From NCBI GenBank assembly GCA_902826455.1, contig CADEEV010000023.1, positions 1-64,000 on the forward strand: a stretch of DNA of 64,000 bases. Direction: 5' to 3'. Below are positions 42,488 through 51,410 of this stretch, in pieces. Source of the stretch: an uncultured Acidobacteriota bacterium (GTDB lineage Bacteria; Acidobacteriota; Vicinamibacteria; Fen-336). The notes below the pieces were generated by a model. That model was not told where the DNA came from, searched no databases, and saw nothing but the letters and a program-made list of their open reading frames with translations. The position numbers and the translations under genes were made by a program. The number at the start of each line of letters is the position of its first letter. Position 1 is the stretch's first letter.

Positions 42488-43329
42488 CTGACGATCTCCA
42501 CCGCCCGCACCCGCGCGCGCAGGATCGCGAGGCAGCCGGCCGCGGTCAGGACGAGCACGGCGATCGGGTAGATCGCCGGCACCGCGCCGCCGGTCTCGGC
42601 GACGCCGAACAGGAGGTTGCCGATGATCCGCAGGTCGTTCTGGAGCGAGAGCACCCGGGCCTCGGGCCGGTCGAGGATGCCCTCGAGCACGCCGCGCACG
42701 ATCTCGAGGCCGACGATCACGCCGGCGAACGCCAGGCCCGCCACGCGGGCGCTGCGCGACAGCGCCGAGATCGCGAGGGCCACCAGGCTCACGACCAGGG
42801 ACAGGATCGTGGCGTGGAGCACGATCATCGGGGCGATCCACGCGAGCTCCCATTTGAGGAAGAGCTCGGGGGCGAGGCCGAGCGACACCGCGTAGAGGAG
42901 CAGCGCCGGCAGCAGCGTCGCGGAGTAGTTGAGCGCCATCAGCACCGACAGCTTGCCGAGGACGTAGTCGCGTCGGGTCAGCGGCCGCGACAGGTAGACG
43001 AGTATCGCTCCGGTGCGCAGGTCGTTCGCGATCAGCCCGGCGCCGCCGAAGATCGAGAGCAGCAGCGTGAGCCCGGTCTGCTGGTTGAGGAAGTCGCCGA
43101 ACAGGCGGCCGTCCACGGGCAGCACGCGTCCCGCTTCCGGGAAGCGCGTCACGATGTAGACCTGGATCAGGCGCACGACGAACGGGATCCAGACCAGGAC
43201 CAGGAGGCCGATGAACGCGCGCTTGGCGAGGACCAGGGACAACGCCTCGCGGGTGATCGGCCAGAACCGCACCGCCCGGAGCGGACCGCGCGCCTCCCAG
43301 CGCCGGTAGGCCTGCTCGTAAATCGGCAC
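42484..43329 (-). CDS. ABC-2 type transporter permease (first pair)
   Basis: 281 residues. The GTG start at 43329 shares bases with the upstream TAG stop (TAGTG). It has about six membrane helices with the ABC-2 motif LIANDLRTGAILVYLSRPLTRRDYVLGKL. The C-terminal helix (YPIAVLVLTAAGCLAILRARV) ends in a basic tail. Pairing is with the ATPase immediately upstream. Confidence 0.88.
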   Translation of the reverse strand: MPIYEQAYRRWEARGPLRAVRFWPITREALSLVLAKRAFIGLLVLVWIPFVVRLIQVYIVTRFPEAGRVLPVDGRLFGDFLNQQTGLTLLLSIFGGAGLIANDLRTGAILVYLSRPLTRRDYVLGKLSVLMALNYSATLLPALLLYAVSLGLAPELFLKWELAWIAPMIVLHATILSLVVSLVALAISALSRSARVAGLAFAGVIVGLEIVRGVLEGILDRPEARVLSLQNDLRIIGNLLFGVAETGGAVPAIYPIAVLVLTAAGCLAILRARVRAVEIVR

Positions 43330-44255
43330 TACGCCTGCACCTCGTGGCCGAGGGCTCGGAGGAACACGTCCTCCAGGCTCTCGGCGGCCGGCCGCAGGTG
43401 GCGGATCTGCACGCCGCACTCCCGGGCCGTGCGGAACAGCAGCTCTGGCCCGGCGTCGGGCCCGAGGAACACCCGCAGGCCGTCCTCGCCCTCGCGCCAG
43501 TCGCAGCCGGCGTCCTTGAGGTCGGTCAGGAACGCGCTCGCCTCGCCGCGCAGCCGCACGTCGAAGGCGACGCGGCGGGCGCTGGTCAAGCTCGCGATCG
43601 GACCGCTGGCGGCGACCTTGCCCTGGTTGAACACGAGCACCGTGTCGCAGACGCGCTCGACGTCTCGCAGCAGGTGGGAGCACAGGACCAGGCTGATGCC
43701 GCGGCGCGTCGCGATGTCGCCGATGAGGTCCAGCATCTCGTCGCGGCCCGCCGGGTCGAGGCCGTTCGTGGGCTCGTCGAGGAGGAGCAGGTCCGGGTCG
43801 TGGACGAGGGCCTGGGCCAGCTTCACCCGCTGCTTCATGCCGGTCGAGTACTGGTCCACCGTGCGGTAGCGCGCCTCGCCGAGGCCGACGTAGTAGAGGA
43901 CCTCGTGGGAACGGCTGATGGCCTCGTCGCGCGGCATTCCCGACAGCTCCCCGGCGAACGCGACGAACGCGCTCGCGGTCATGCCGCCGATGTGACAGTC
44001 GACCTCGGGCATGTAGCCGATGCGCCGGCGCACCTCGAGGGGCACGACGCCGGGGTCGAGGCCGAAGGCCCTGAGCGAGCCGGAGTCGGGCCTCAGGAAG
44101 CCCAGGAGCGTCTTGAGCAGCGTCGTCTTGCCGGCGCCGTTGGGGCCCAGAAGGCCGGTCGCTCCGGGCAGGAAGGCTCCCGAGACGCCGCCCAGGGCCT
44201 GGAGCGGCCCGTACGACACCGCCAGTTCCCGGAACTCGACCAGTGGCGTCCCCAT
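43329..44255 (-). CDS. ABC transporter ATP-binding protein (first pair)
   Basis: About 308 residues from MGTPLVEFRELAVSYGPLQ. Visible motifs are Walker A GLLGPNGAGKTTLLKTLLG, signature YSTGMKQRVKLAQALVHD, Walker B DLLLLDEPTNGLDP and H-loop CSHLLRDVERVCD, with a C-terminal ~90-residue extension. ATG 44255 is chosen because it precedes the NBD directly. A GTG at 44297 (VSGTSTPAAAFPSEMG) would cut the gap after the preceding gene to about 20 bases and is possible; neither has a clear Shine-Dalgarno. Confidence 0.92.
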   Translation of the reverse strand: MGTPLVEFRELAVSYGPLQALGGVSGAFLPGATGLLGPNGAGKTTLLKTLLGFLRPDSGSLRAFGLDPGVVPLEVRRRIGYMPEVDCHIGGMTASAFVAFAGELSGMPRDEAISRSHEVLYYVGLGEARYRTVDQYSTGMKQRVKLAQALVHDPDLLLLDEPTNGLDPAGRDEMLDLIGDIATRRGISLVLCSHLLRDVERVCDTVLVFNQGKVAASGPIASLTSARRVAFDVRLRGEASAFLTDLKDAGCDWREGEDGLRVFLGPDAGPELLFRTARECGVQIRHLRPAAESLEDVFLRALGHEVQA

Positions 44256-44316
44256 CTCGGAGGGAAACGCGGCAGCCGGTGTCGAAGTTCCGCTCACTGC
44301 GCGAGGAGCGCCGGTC

Positions 44317-44829
44317 TCAGGAACGGCCGGAGGTCCCGGGACGCACCATGGCCTCGCGGACGAGCCGAGGCAGGTGCGCGAGAGGACCACGCGGCCGGCG
44401 CGCGTCGAGGGGGATGTAGTAGCGCCCGCTCGCGACCATCAGGTTCGACCACGGCGGCAGGCGACCGAGGTCCTCGCTGCGGATCTCGACTCGGACGAAG
44501 GCCATGCCCGGGGCGTAGTCGACCGCGGCGCGCTCGCCCAGGGCCTGCAGCAGGGCGGTCAGGATCACCGCGGGGCCTTCCTGCTCTCCCGCCAGGGCGA
44601 GGAGCACGTCGACGCCGTCGCGGCACTCGCCCTCGTTCGCCGGCGGGCAGGAGACGAGGTGGTTGACGAAGGTGAAGGCCGCCGCGACGCGCGCCATCCG
44701 GTCCCGCGCTCCGTAGCCCGCGACCAGGGCGCGGGCGAACTCGACGACGTCCGGATGCCGTGCGAGAGAGATGGAGAGTGAGTGGATCGCCCGGCGCGGG
44801 GCTTCCGAGGCTCGCGAGGAGCCGTTCAG
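44317..44829 (-). CDS. Transglutaminase-like domain protein lacking the catalytic Cys, probable CTG start
   Basis: About 170 residues. The core GVDVLLALAGEQEGPAVILTALLQALGERAAV aligns with the transglutaminase-like pattern (GxCxDxAxLLxALLRALG), but the Cys position reads as Glu/Gly. The later His-containing strand is not obvious either, so this looks like an inactive fold used for binding. CTG 44829 overlaps the TGA of the small upstream gene (CTGA) and is the best coupled start. Other in-frame starts lie inside the upstream gene in another frame. It sits just upstream of two ABC-2 pairs; similar proteins are often encoded with ABC or DUF58/MoxR clusters. Confidence 0.68.
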   Translation of the reverse strand: MNGSSRASEAPRRAIHSLSISLARHPDVVEFARALVAGYGARDRMARVAAAFTFVNHLVSCPPANEGECRDGVDVLLALAGEQEGPAVILTALLQALGERAAVDYAPGMAFVRVEIRSEDLGRLPPWSNLMVASGRYYIPLDARRPRGPLAHLPRLVREAMVRPGTSGRS

Positions 44830-44978
44830 GCCGGTTCCTCGGCGAGGCCTTCGAAGCCTTCGATCGGAATGGCCGTCTCGCCGTCCTTCAGGCACTGAGC
44901 GTAGGCGACGACCATGAGCAGCTGCTCCTCGCTCAGGTGGGCCAGCACATCGGTGGCCTGTTGCCGCAATTCGTCCAT
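44826..44978 (-). CDS. Small 50-residue acidic protein, first gene of the ABC operon
   Basis: MDELRQQATDVLAHLSEEQL begins a helical, acidic protein of 50 residues ending GFEGLAEEPA. The second half of the helix (MVVAYAQCLKDGE) is hydrophobic enough for dimerisation. The pattern loosely resembles DUF2281/VapB-type small proteins (LSEEQLLEVVDYAEFL), but no toxin is next to it. An AGG-containing weak Shine-Dalgarno lies at about 44984-44990. It overlaps the next gene by CTGA. Two NrdR-box-like sites flank its -35 (44999-45051). Confidence 0.65.
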   Translation of the reverse strand: MDELRQQATDVLAHLSEEQLLMVVAYAQCLKDGETAIPIEGFEGLAEEPA

Positions 44979-44998
44979 GCAGGGGCCTCGCTTTGGGC

Positions 44999-45051
44999 AG
45001 GATCCGCCATATCTTGCGTTCCTGTCAAGAAAAAAGCGCTACAGGCTGTGT
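44999..45051 (-). promoter_or_regulatory. ABC-operon promoter flanked by two NrdR-box-like sites
   Basis: Minus-strand promoter: TTGACA (45028-45023), 18-base spacer, GATCCT (45004-44999). A 16-base site CCGCCATATCTTGCGT (plus strand 45004-45019) matches the NrdR consensus acaCwAtATaTwGtgt at most conserved positions and covers the spacer and -10. A weaker site (45036-45051, GCGCTACAGGCTGTGT) lies 32 bp away, upstream of the -35. The rest of the 320-base gap (45052-45298) shows only the possible small gene at 45144. Confidence 0.5.
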
Positions 45052-45143
45052 GAGTTACCCGTTGTGCGATCGCGCACGAGGGATCCGGACGGTGGAACTC
45101 CGGGCCCCCGCGCTGCGTCTAGTGGGGGGTGCGAGGAGGAGCC

Positions 45144-45341
45144 GTGCAGAGCCGCAGAGCCGCCACCATCCCTGTCCCCCAGCCGGTGCCGCAGCGCCAG
45201 GAGACGCCGGAGACCCGCCACATCGTGCCCCGGTCGGTGACTTCGAGCAGCTGGATCGGACGGCTCGCCGCAGCGTGGCGGCGAGAGTTCGCGCCTACTC
45301 AGTATCCCCAGGAACGCTCGGGGGCCTCGCTGCGCAAGTAG
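45144..45341 (+). CDS. Possible small basic protein (65 residues)
   Basis: GTG at 45144 follows a very good GAGGAGGAG Shine-Dalgarno (45132-45140) by three to four bases. It encodes VQSRRAATIPVPQPVPQRQE and so on, ending RSGASLRK; basic and Pro-rich with no recognised domain. The last 43 bases overlap the convergent gene 45299-45754. It would be read divergently from the ABC operon, from the region holding the NrdR-like boxes. Evidence is only the ribosome-binding site and open frame. Confidence 0.3.
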   Translation: MQSRRAATIPVPQPVPQRQETPETRHIVPRSVTSSSWIGRLAAAWRREFAPTQYPQERSGASLRK

Positions 45342-45754
45342 GCCGCGACCCAGGCGATCACCCGCTCGCAGCTCTCGAGCCGGTTCGCCGGCGTCCCGGA
45401 GCTGACGGCCGACAGCAGATCCCGCGGCGCCGCCAGCCGTGCGAGGGCACGCTCGGCGTCGCCCTCGAACCGCATCCCGGCCTGCTCGAGAGCGGCCCGG
45501 CTCGCGGAGTCGATCGCGGCCCGGCAGGCCGTGTCGATGAGGGCTTCGGGCCGACGGTCCTGGACGAGCAGGCGCGCGATCCCGAGGGCATTCCGGGCGT
45601 GATCCCAGTACTGGTCGCGGACTGGAGCCGCCGGCACCGCCTCGCGAGATCCCAGGCCGCCGATGCTGCGAGGGAGCGTTGCCCCTCCCGGGCGCAGCCC
45701 GCTCCCGTCGGCCCCGAGCGGGGCCTGCTCCGTCTTCGCCGCTATGGACGACAC
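45299..45754 (-). CDS. Hypothetical helical protein coupled to nrdJ
   Basis: 151 residues from GTG 45754, one base after the nrdJ stop codon region (coupled). After a 45-residue loose N-terminus come helices YWDHARNALGIARLLVQDRRPEALIDTACRAAIDSASRAALEQAG, resembling HEPN-like small helical bundles. The C-terminal helix is RLESCERVIAWVAAYLRSEAPE. No catalytic RxxxxH of HEPN nucleases is visible. Its tight linkage to the reductase suggests an accessory or regulatory role, which is inference. Confidence 0.7.
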   Translation of the reverse strand: MSSIAAKTEQAPLGADGSGLRPGGATLPRSIGGLGSREAVPAAPVRDQYWDHARNALGIARLLVQDRRPEALIDTACRAAIDSASRAALEQAGMRFEGDAERALARLAAPRDLLSAVSSGTPANRLESCERVIAWVAAYLRSEAPERSWGY

Positions 45755-45755
45755 C

Positions 45756-48515
<2,760 letters not shown>

Positions 48516-48615
48516 AGGGACGCGTCCTCCTTCTCGTTGTCTCGTCTACAAGCCCTAAACCGTTCGCTTTTGCCCTTGGGAGCGCAGGGAGCGGAGTCAG
48601 CCGGAATGTTTCGCG

Positions 48616-48699
48616 ATTGTCGACCCCGCCGGCGCGACCTGTCAAGGAAAAAACGCAAGATATTGTGGTGCACCCTTGAGTGGCAACAATATCTTGCTG
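48616..48699 (-). promoter_or_regulatory. nrdJ promoter region with two NrdR boxes
   Basis: Two 16-base sites at 48653-48668 (ACGCAAGATATTGTGG) and 48684-48699 (CAACAATATCTTGCTG) match the NrdR consensus on either strand; spacing is 31 bp, about three helical turns. Their cores form a perfect 12-bp inverted repeat (GCAAGATATTGT / ACAATATCTTGC). Downstream on the minus strand are TTGACA (48645-48640), 18 bases, GACAAT (48621-48616). An alternative promoter TTGCCA-N18-TATCTT overlaps the boxes themselves. The remainder of the 345-base gap (48700-48860) shows nothing I can assign. Confidence 0.72.
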
Positions 48700-48860
48700 G
48701 ACAATGAGTTATGGGAAGCGCTCTGAGGAACCGCGCGAGACTTCGCCTCGGAAATGTCGCTTCGGAGGCGCCACAACGTCACCCTGGGCGTCGCCGGACT
48801 TCTGCTGGGGTGAAAGGGAAATAGATGCGTGAAGCTCAGCAGTGATCTTGCGATCGACTT

Positions 48861-49409
48861 CTAACTATCGATGGATTCGCGATAATCATGACTTTCGGCT
48901 GGCACCTCGGCCGTGTAGTTTTCGCGCTTATACGGGCGAAATCCGCGCTTCTCGTAGTTGGGGAGCGCGGCCGGATGGTCGAACGTGCAGGTGTGGAGCC
49001 AGACGCGCGTGGGCTCGCCCGCCCACGCGGTCTCGATCGCGACGGTGAGCAGGTGCGCGCCCAATCGACGTCCATGGAAGTCCGCGAAGAGGCCGAAGTA
49101 GGCGACCTCGGTCGAGCCATCGGCGTGACGCATGAGCTCGAAGTAGCCGGCCGGAGCCCCGCCGCAATACAGGACGTAGAGTTGCTGCCCCCGCTGCTCG
49201 ACGTGGGCTCGGATCTGCGCGTCGCTCCAGCCGATGCGATCCACCCAGTGATGGGCGGCGCCGACGCCGCCGTAGAGGAATCGGTAGAACGCGGGCGGGC
49301 ACTCGGCGACGAGGTCCACCCGGAGCCCTTCGGCCTCGCTGCGTGCCGGGCGCAGCTCGGCGGCACTCCGCATCTCCAAGTAGGTTCGTTCGGCGGTCAC
49401 GAGGGCCAT
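48861..49409 (-). CDS. GNAT-family N-acetyltransferase
   Basis: 182 residues. The GNAT core is visible: LYVLYCGGAPAGYFEL (strands 2-3), TEVAYFGLFADFHGRRLGAHLLTVAIETAW (strand 4 and acetyl-CoA loop, a Q/RxxGxG/A variant HGRRLGAH), VWLHTCTFDHPAALPNYEKRGFRP (C-terminal signature). The substrate is unknown. ATG 49409 lies nine bases below a TAGAAT -10 with no Shine-Dalgarno, suggesting a nearly leaderless mRNA. Divergent from the TetR gene. Confidence 0.9.
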   Translation of the reverse strand: MALVTAERTYLEMRSAAELRPARSEAEGLRVDLVAECPPAFYRFLYGGVGAAHHWVDRIGWSDAQIRAHVEQRGQQLYVLYCGGAPAGYFELMRHADGSTEVAYFGLFADFHGRRLGAHLLTVAIETAWAGEPTRVWLHTCTFDHPAALPNYEKRGFRPYKRENYTAEVPAESHDYRESIDS

Positions 49410-49418
49410 GGCAGTGTG

Positions 49419-49460
49419 ATTCTAACGGTTGACACGAGTCGTTCGCGCGCGGAATAGTAC
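49419..49460. promoter_or_regulatory. Overlapping divergent promoters of GNAT and TetR genes
   Basis: Minus strand: TAGAAT at 49424-49419, nine bases before the GNAT ATG. Plus strand: TTGACA at 49429-49434 with AT-rich GAATAGTAC at 49452-49460 as the candidate -10, about 30 bases before the TetR ATG. The two promoters overlap, so TetR binding here could control both genes. Confidence 0.5.
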
Positions 49461-49490
49461 GGCGCTTCACCCGAGCCAAAGAGGATCGAC

Positions 49491-50147
49491 ATGGCGCACG
49501 CGGCGCGCAAGAGCGCCCAGAAGGAAGACGCGCGGAACCAGAAGCGGCGCATCCTCGAGATCGCCGCCCGCGTGATCTGCGAGAAGGGCTACGAGGGCGC
49601 CGCGGTCCAGGACATCGCCGCCGCGGCCGGCCTCACGAAGGCGGGGCTCTACCATCACATCGAGAGCAAGGAGCAGCTGCTCTTCGAGATCCAGAACTAC
49701 GGGATGGACGTCTTCGAGGAGCAGGTGCTCTTCCAGGTCCTCAACATCCCGGATCCGCTGGAGCGTCTCAAGGCCTGCATGGAGAAGAACGTCCTGCTCG
49801 TCACCCGCGGCTGGAGCAAGGAGATCACGATCATCCTGCACGAGCACGCGACGCTGACGGGCGACGCGCGCTCCCAGATCAACGCGCGCAAGAAGCGCTA
49901 CGTGCGCTTCCTCGAGAGCTCGTTCTCGGAGGCGCTGCGGCGGGGCCAGATCCGCAACGTGAACCCCAAGGTCGCGGCCTTCGCGTTCCTCGGGATGGTG
50001 CTCTGGATCTACAAGTGGTACCGGCCGGACGGGCCCATCTCGGCCGAGCAGATCGCCGCCGACATGCAGGACCTGCTGTTCACGGGCCTGGCGCCGGCCG
50101 CCGCTACCGTCGCGGCCGCACCTCGCAGGACCAAACGGAAGGGCTAG
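49491..50147 (+). CDS. TetR-family transcriptional regulator
   Basis: 218 residues. The N-terminal HTH runs about 17-66: RILEIAARVICEKGYEGAAVQDIAAAAGLTKAGLYHHIESKEQLLFEI, the classical TetR pattern. The ligand domain contains WSKEITIILHEHATLTG and VRFLESSFSEALRRGQIR, similar to regulators of fatty-acid or steroid catabolism (KstR2/FadR-like), followed by a basic tail. AGAGGA Shine-Dalgarno-like bases lie upstream. It converges on the GcvT-like gene with a 4-base gap and is divergent from GNAT. Confidence 0.92.
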   Translation: MAHAARKSAQKEDARNQKRRILEIAARVICEKGYEGAAVQDIAAAAGLTKAGLYHHIESKEQLLFEIQNYGMDVFEEQVLFQVLNIPDPLERLKACMEKNVLLVTRGWSKEITIILHEHATLTGDARSQINARKKRYVRFLESSFSEALRRGQIRNVNPKVAAFAFLGMVLWIYKWYRPDGPISAEQIAADMQDLLFTGLAPAAATVAAAPRRTKRKG

Positions 50148-50151
50148 CGGC

Positions 50152-51339
50152 CTACGCCGTCTTGCGCGGCGGGTTGAAGAAGGGGAGCTTCGCGACCGTC
50201 ACGCCCGCCTGCTTGCGCTTGTGGTCGACCGTCAGCTCCATCTGGAGCTTCGTGCCCAGCTCGGCGCAGTCGCTCTGCACGGTGGCGAGGGCGATCATCT
50301 TCTTGAGCGACGGCGACCACGTGGTGCTGGTCGCGTAGCCGACCTGGATGCCGTCGCGGTAGATCGGCACGGTCACCCGCGATGCGGTGGCCGGCAGGGC
50401 GGGTGCCAGGCCGACCTCGTCGTGGAGGCGCTCCACGTCGATCCAGTCCACGTCGATGCCGACGAGCTGGCGCGCCGGCCCCTTCTTCGCTTCCTTCCGC
50501 AGGGCCGCCTGGCCGATGAACGGCGCCTTCTCGAGGTGGACCGACTTGCCGAGGCCGATCTCGAAGGGCGAATAGCGCTGCGTGGGGATCACCGCGCGGC
50601 GCGAGCTCGTGTAGTCGACGTCGAGCATGATCAGGCCGGCTTCGATGCGGGCCACGTCGAGGGCATAGATGCCGCTGGGCGTGATGTCGTAGGGACGGCC
50701 GGCCTCCATGAGCGCGTCCCAGACCTCGAGGGCGCGGGACGACTCCATCCAGATCTCGTAGCCGAGGTCGCCCGTGTAGCCGGTGCGCGAGATCTCGACG
50801 GGAATGCCGCGCAACTTGAAGGACTTGACGCGGAAGTACTTCAGGGAGCCGATGTCGCCGTCGGTGCAGGCCTTCAGGATCTCCCGGGACGTGGGACCCT
50901 GGAGGGCCAGGGCCGCCAGCGTCTCCGACGTGTCCTCGACCCTCACGTCGAGGCCGAGGGCGTTCTCGCGGAACCAGCGCAGGTTCGGCTCGGCCGCCGT
51001 CCACCGGTAGACCGTGTCTTCGAGACGCGAGACCGTCCCGTCGTCGATGACCTTGCCTTCGCCGTCGCACCAGCTCGCGTAGACCACCTGCCCGACGGCG
51101 ATCTTCGTGGCGTCGCGGGTGAGCACGCGGTCCACGAGGCGCACGGCGTCCTTGCCGGAGAGGCGGTACTTGAACAGCGGCGAGATGTCGATCAGGGCCG
51201 CGGCGTTCCGAATCGCGTTGTACTCGCGCTCGTGGGTGACCTCGTAGCTCGAGACCGCGAAGAAACCGGACCAGTCGCGCCACATCTGGCTTTCGCAGAG
51301 GGCGGCGACGCGAGGGTGGAATGGAGTTCCGATCGGCAT
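50152..51339 (-). CDS. Aminomethyltransferase (GcvT) family protein
   Basis: 395 residues with a folate-binding GCV_T domain (about 30-280) and a C-terminal barrel domain. Visible are EYNAIRNAAALIDISPLFKYRLSG, VGQVVYASWCDGEGKVIDDGTV, the family motif RTGYTGDLGYEIW, GIYALDVARIEAGL and late VGYATSTTWSPSLKKMIALATV. GcvT proteins transfer C1 units from aminomethyl donors to tetrahydrofolate. No glycine-cleavage partners (gcvH, gcvP) are nearby, so it may act on another methylamine such as dimethylglycine, or on sulfonate/DMSP-type substrates. I would not call it the canonical T protein. Confidence 0.85.
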   Translation of the reverse strand: MPIGTPFHPRVAALCESQMWRDWSGFFAVSSYEVTHEREYNAIRNAAALIDISPLFKYRLSGKDAVRLVDRVLTRDATKIAVGQVVYASWCDGEGKVIDDGTVSRLEDTVYRWTAAEPNLRWFRENALGLDVRVEDTSETLAALALQGPTSREILKACTDGDIGSLKYFRVKSFKLRGIPVEISRTGYTGDLGYEIWMESSRALEVWDALMEAGRPYDITPSGIYALDVARIEAGLIMLDVDYTSSRRAVIPTQRYSPFEIGLGKSVHLEKAPFIGQAALRKEAKKGPARQLVGIDVDWIDVERLHDEVGLAPALPATASRVTVPIYRDGIQVGYATSTTWSPSLKKMIALATVQSDCAELGTKLQMELTVDHKRKQAGVTVAKLPFFNPPRKTA

Positions 51340-51410
51340 AGCCGCGGATCATAGCCCAGCGCGCGAGGCGCTTCTAGCGCGGCCGCGTGACCGACGGACA
51401 GGGGGGCGCG

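Noticed and set aside
44826-44978. Antitoxin (VapB-like) reading of the 50-residue protein
   Set aside because: The similarity is only a short amphipathic helix, and no PIN-domain or other toxin gene is adjacent.
44999-45298. Cobalamin or other riboswitch near nrdJ and the ABC operon
   Set aside because: I looked for a B12-box-like GCCACTG and conserved leader structure and saw none in this gap or in the nrdJ leader.
48655-48697. The 12-bp inverted repeat upstream of nrdJ as a Rho-independent terminator of the GNAT gene
   Set aside because: The loop is 19 bases, the stem is AT-rich and no U-tract follows at the stem base. Both arms individually match NrdR boxes at 31-bp spacing, a better explanation.
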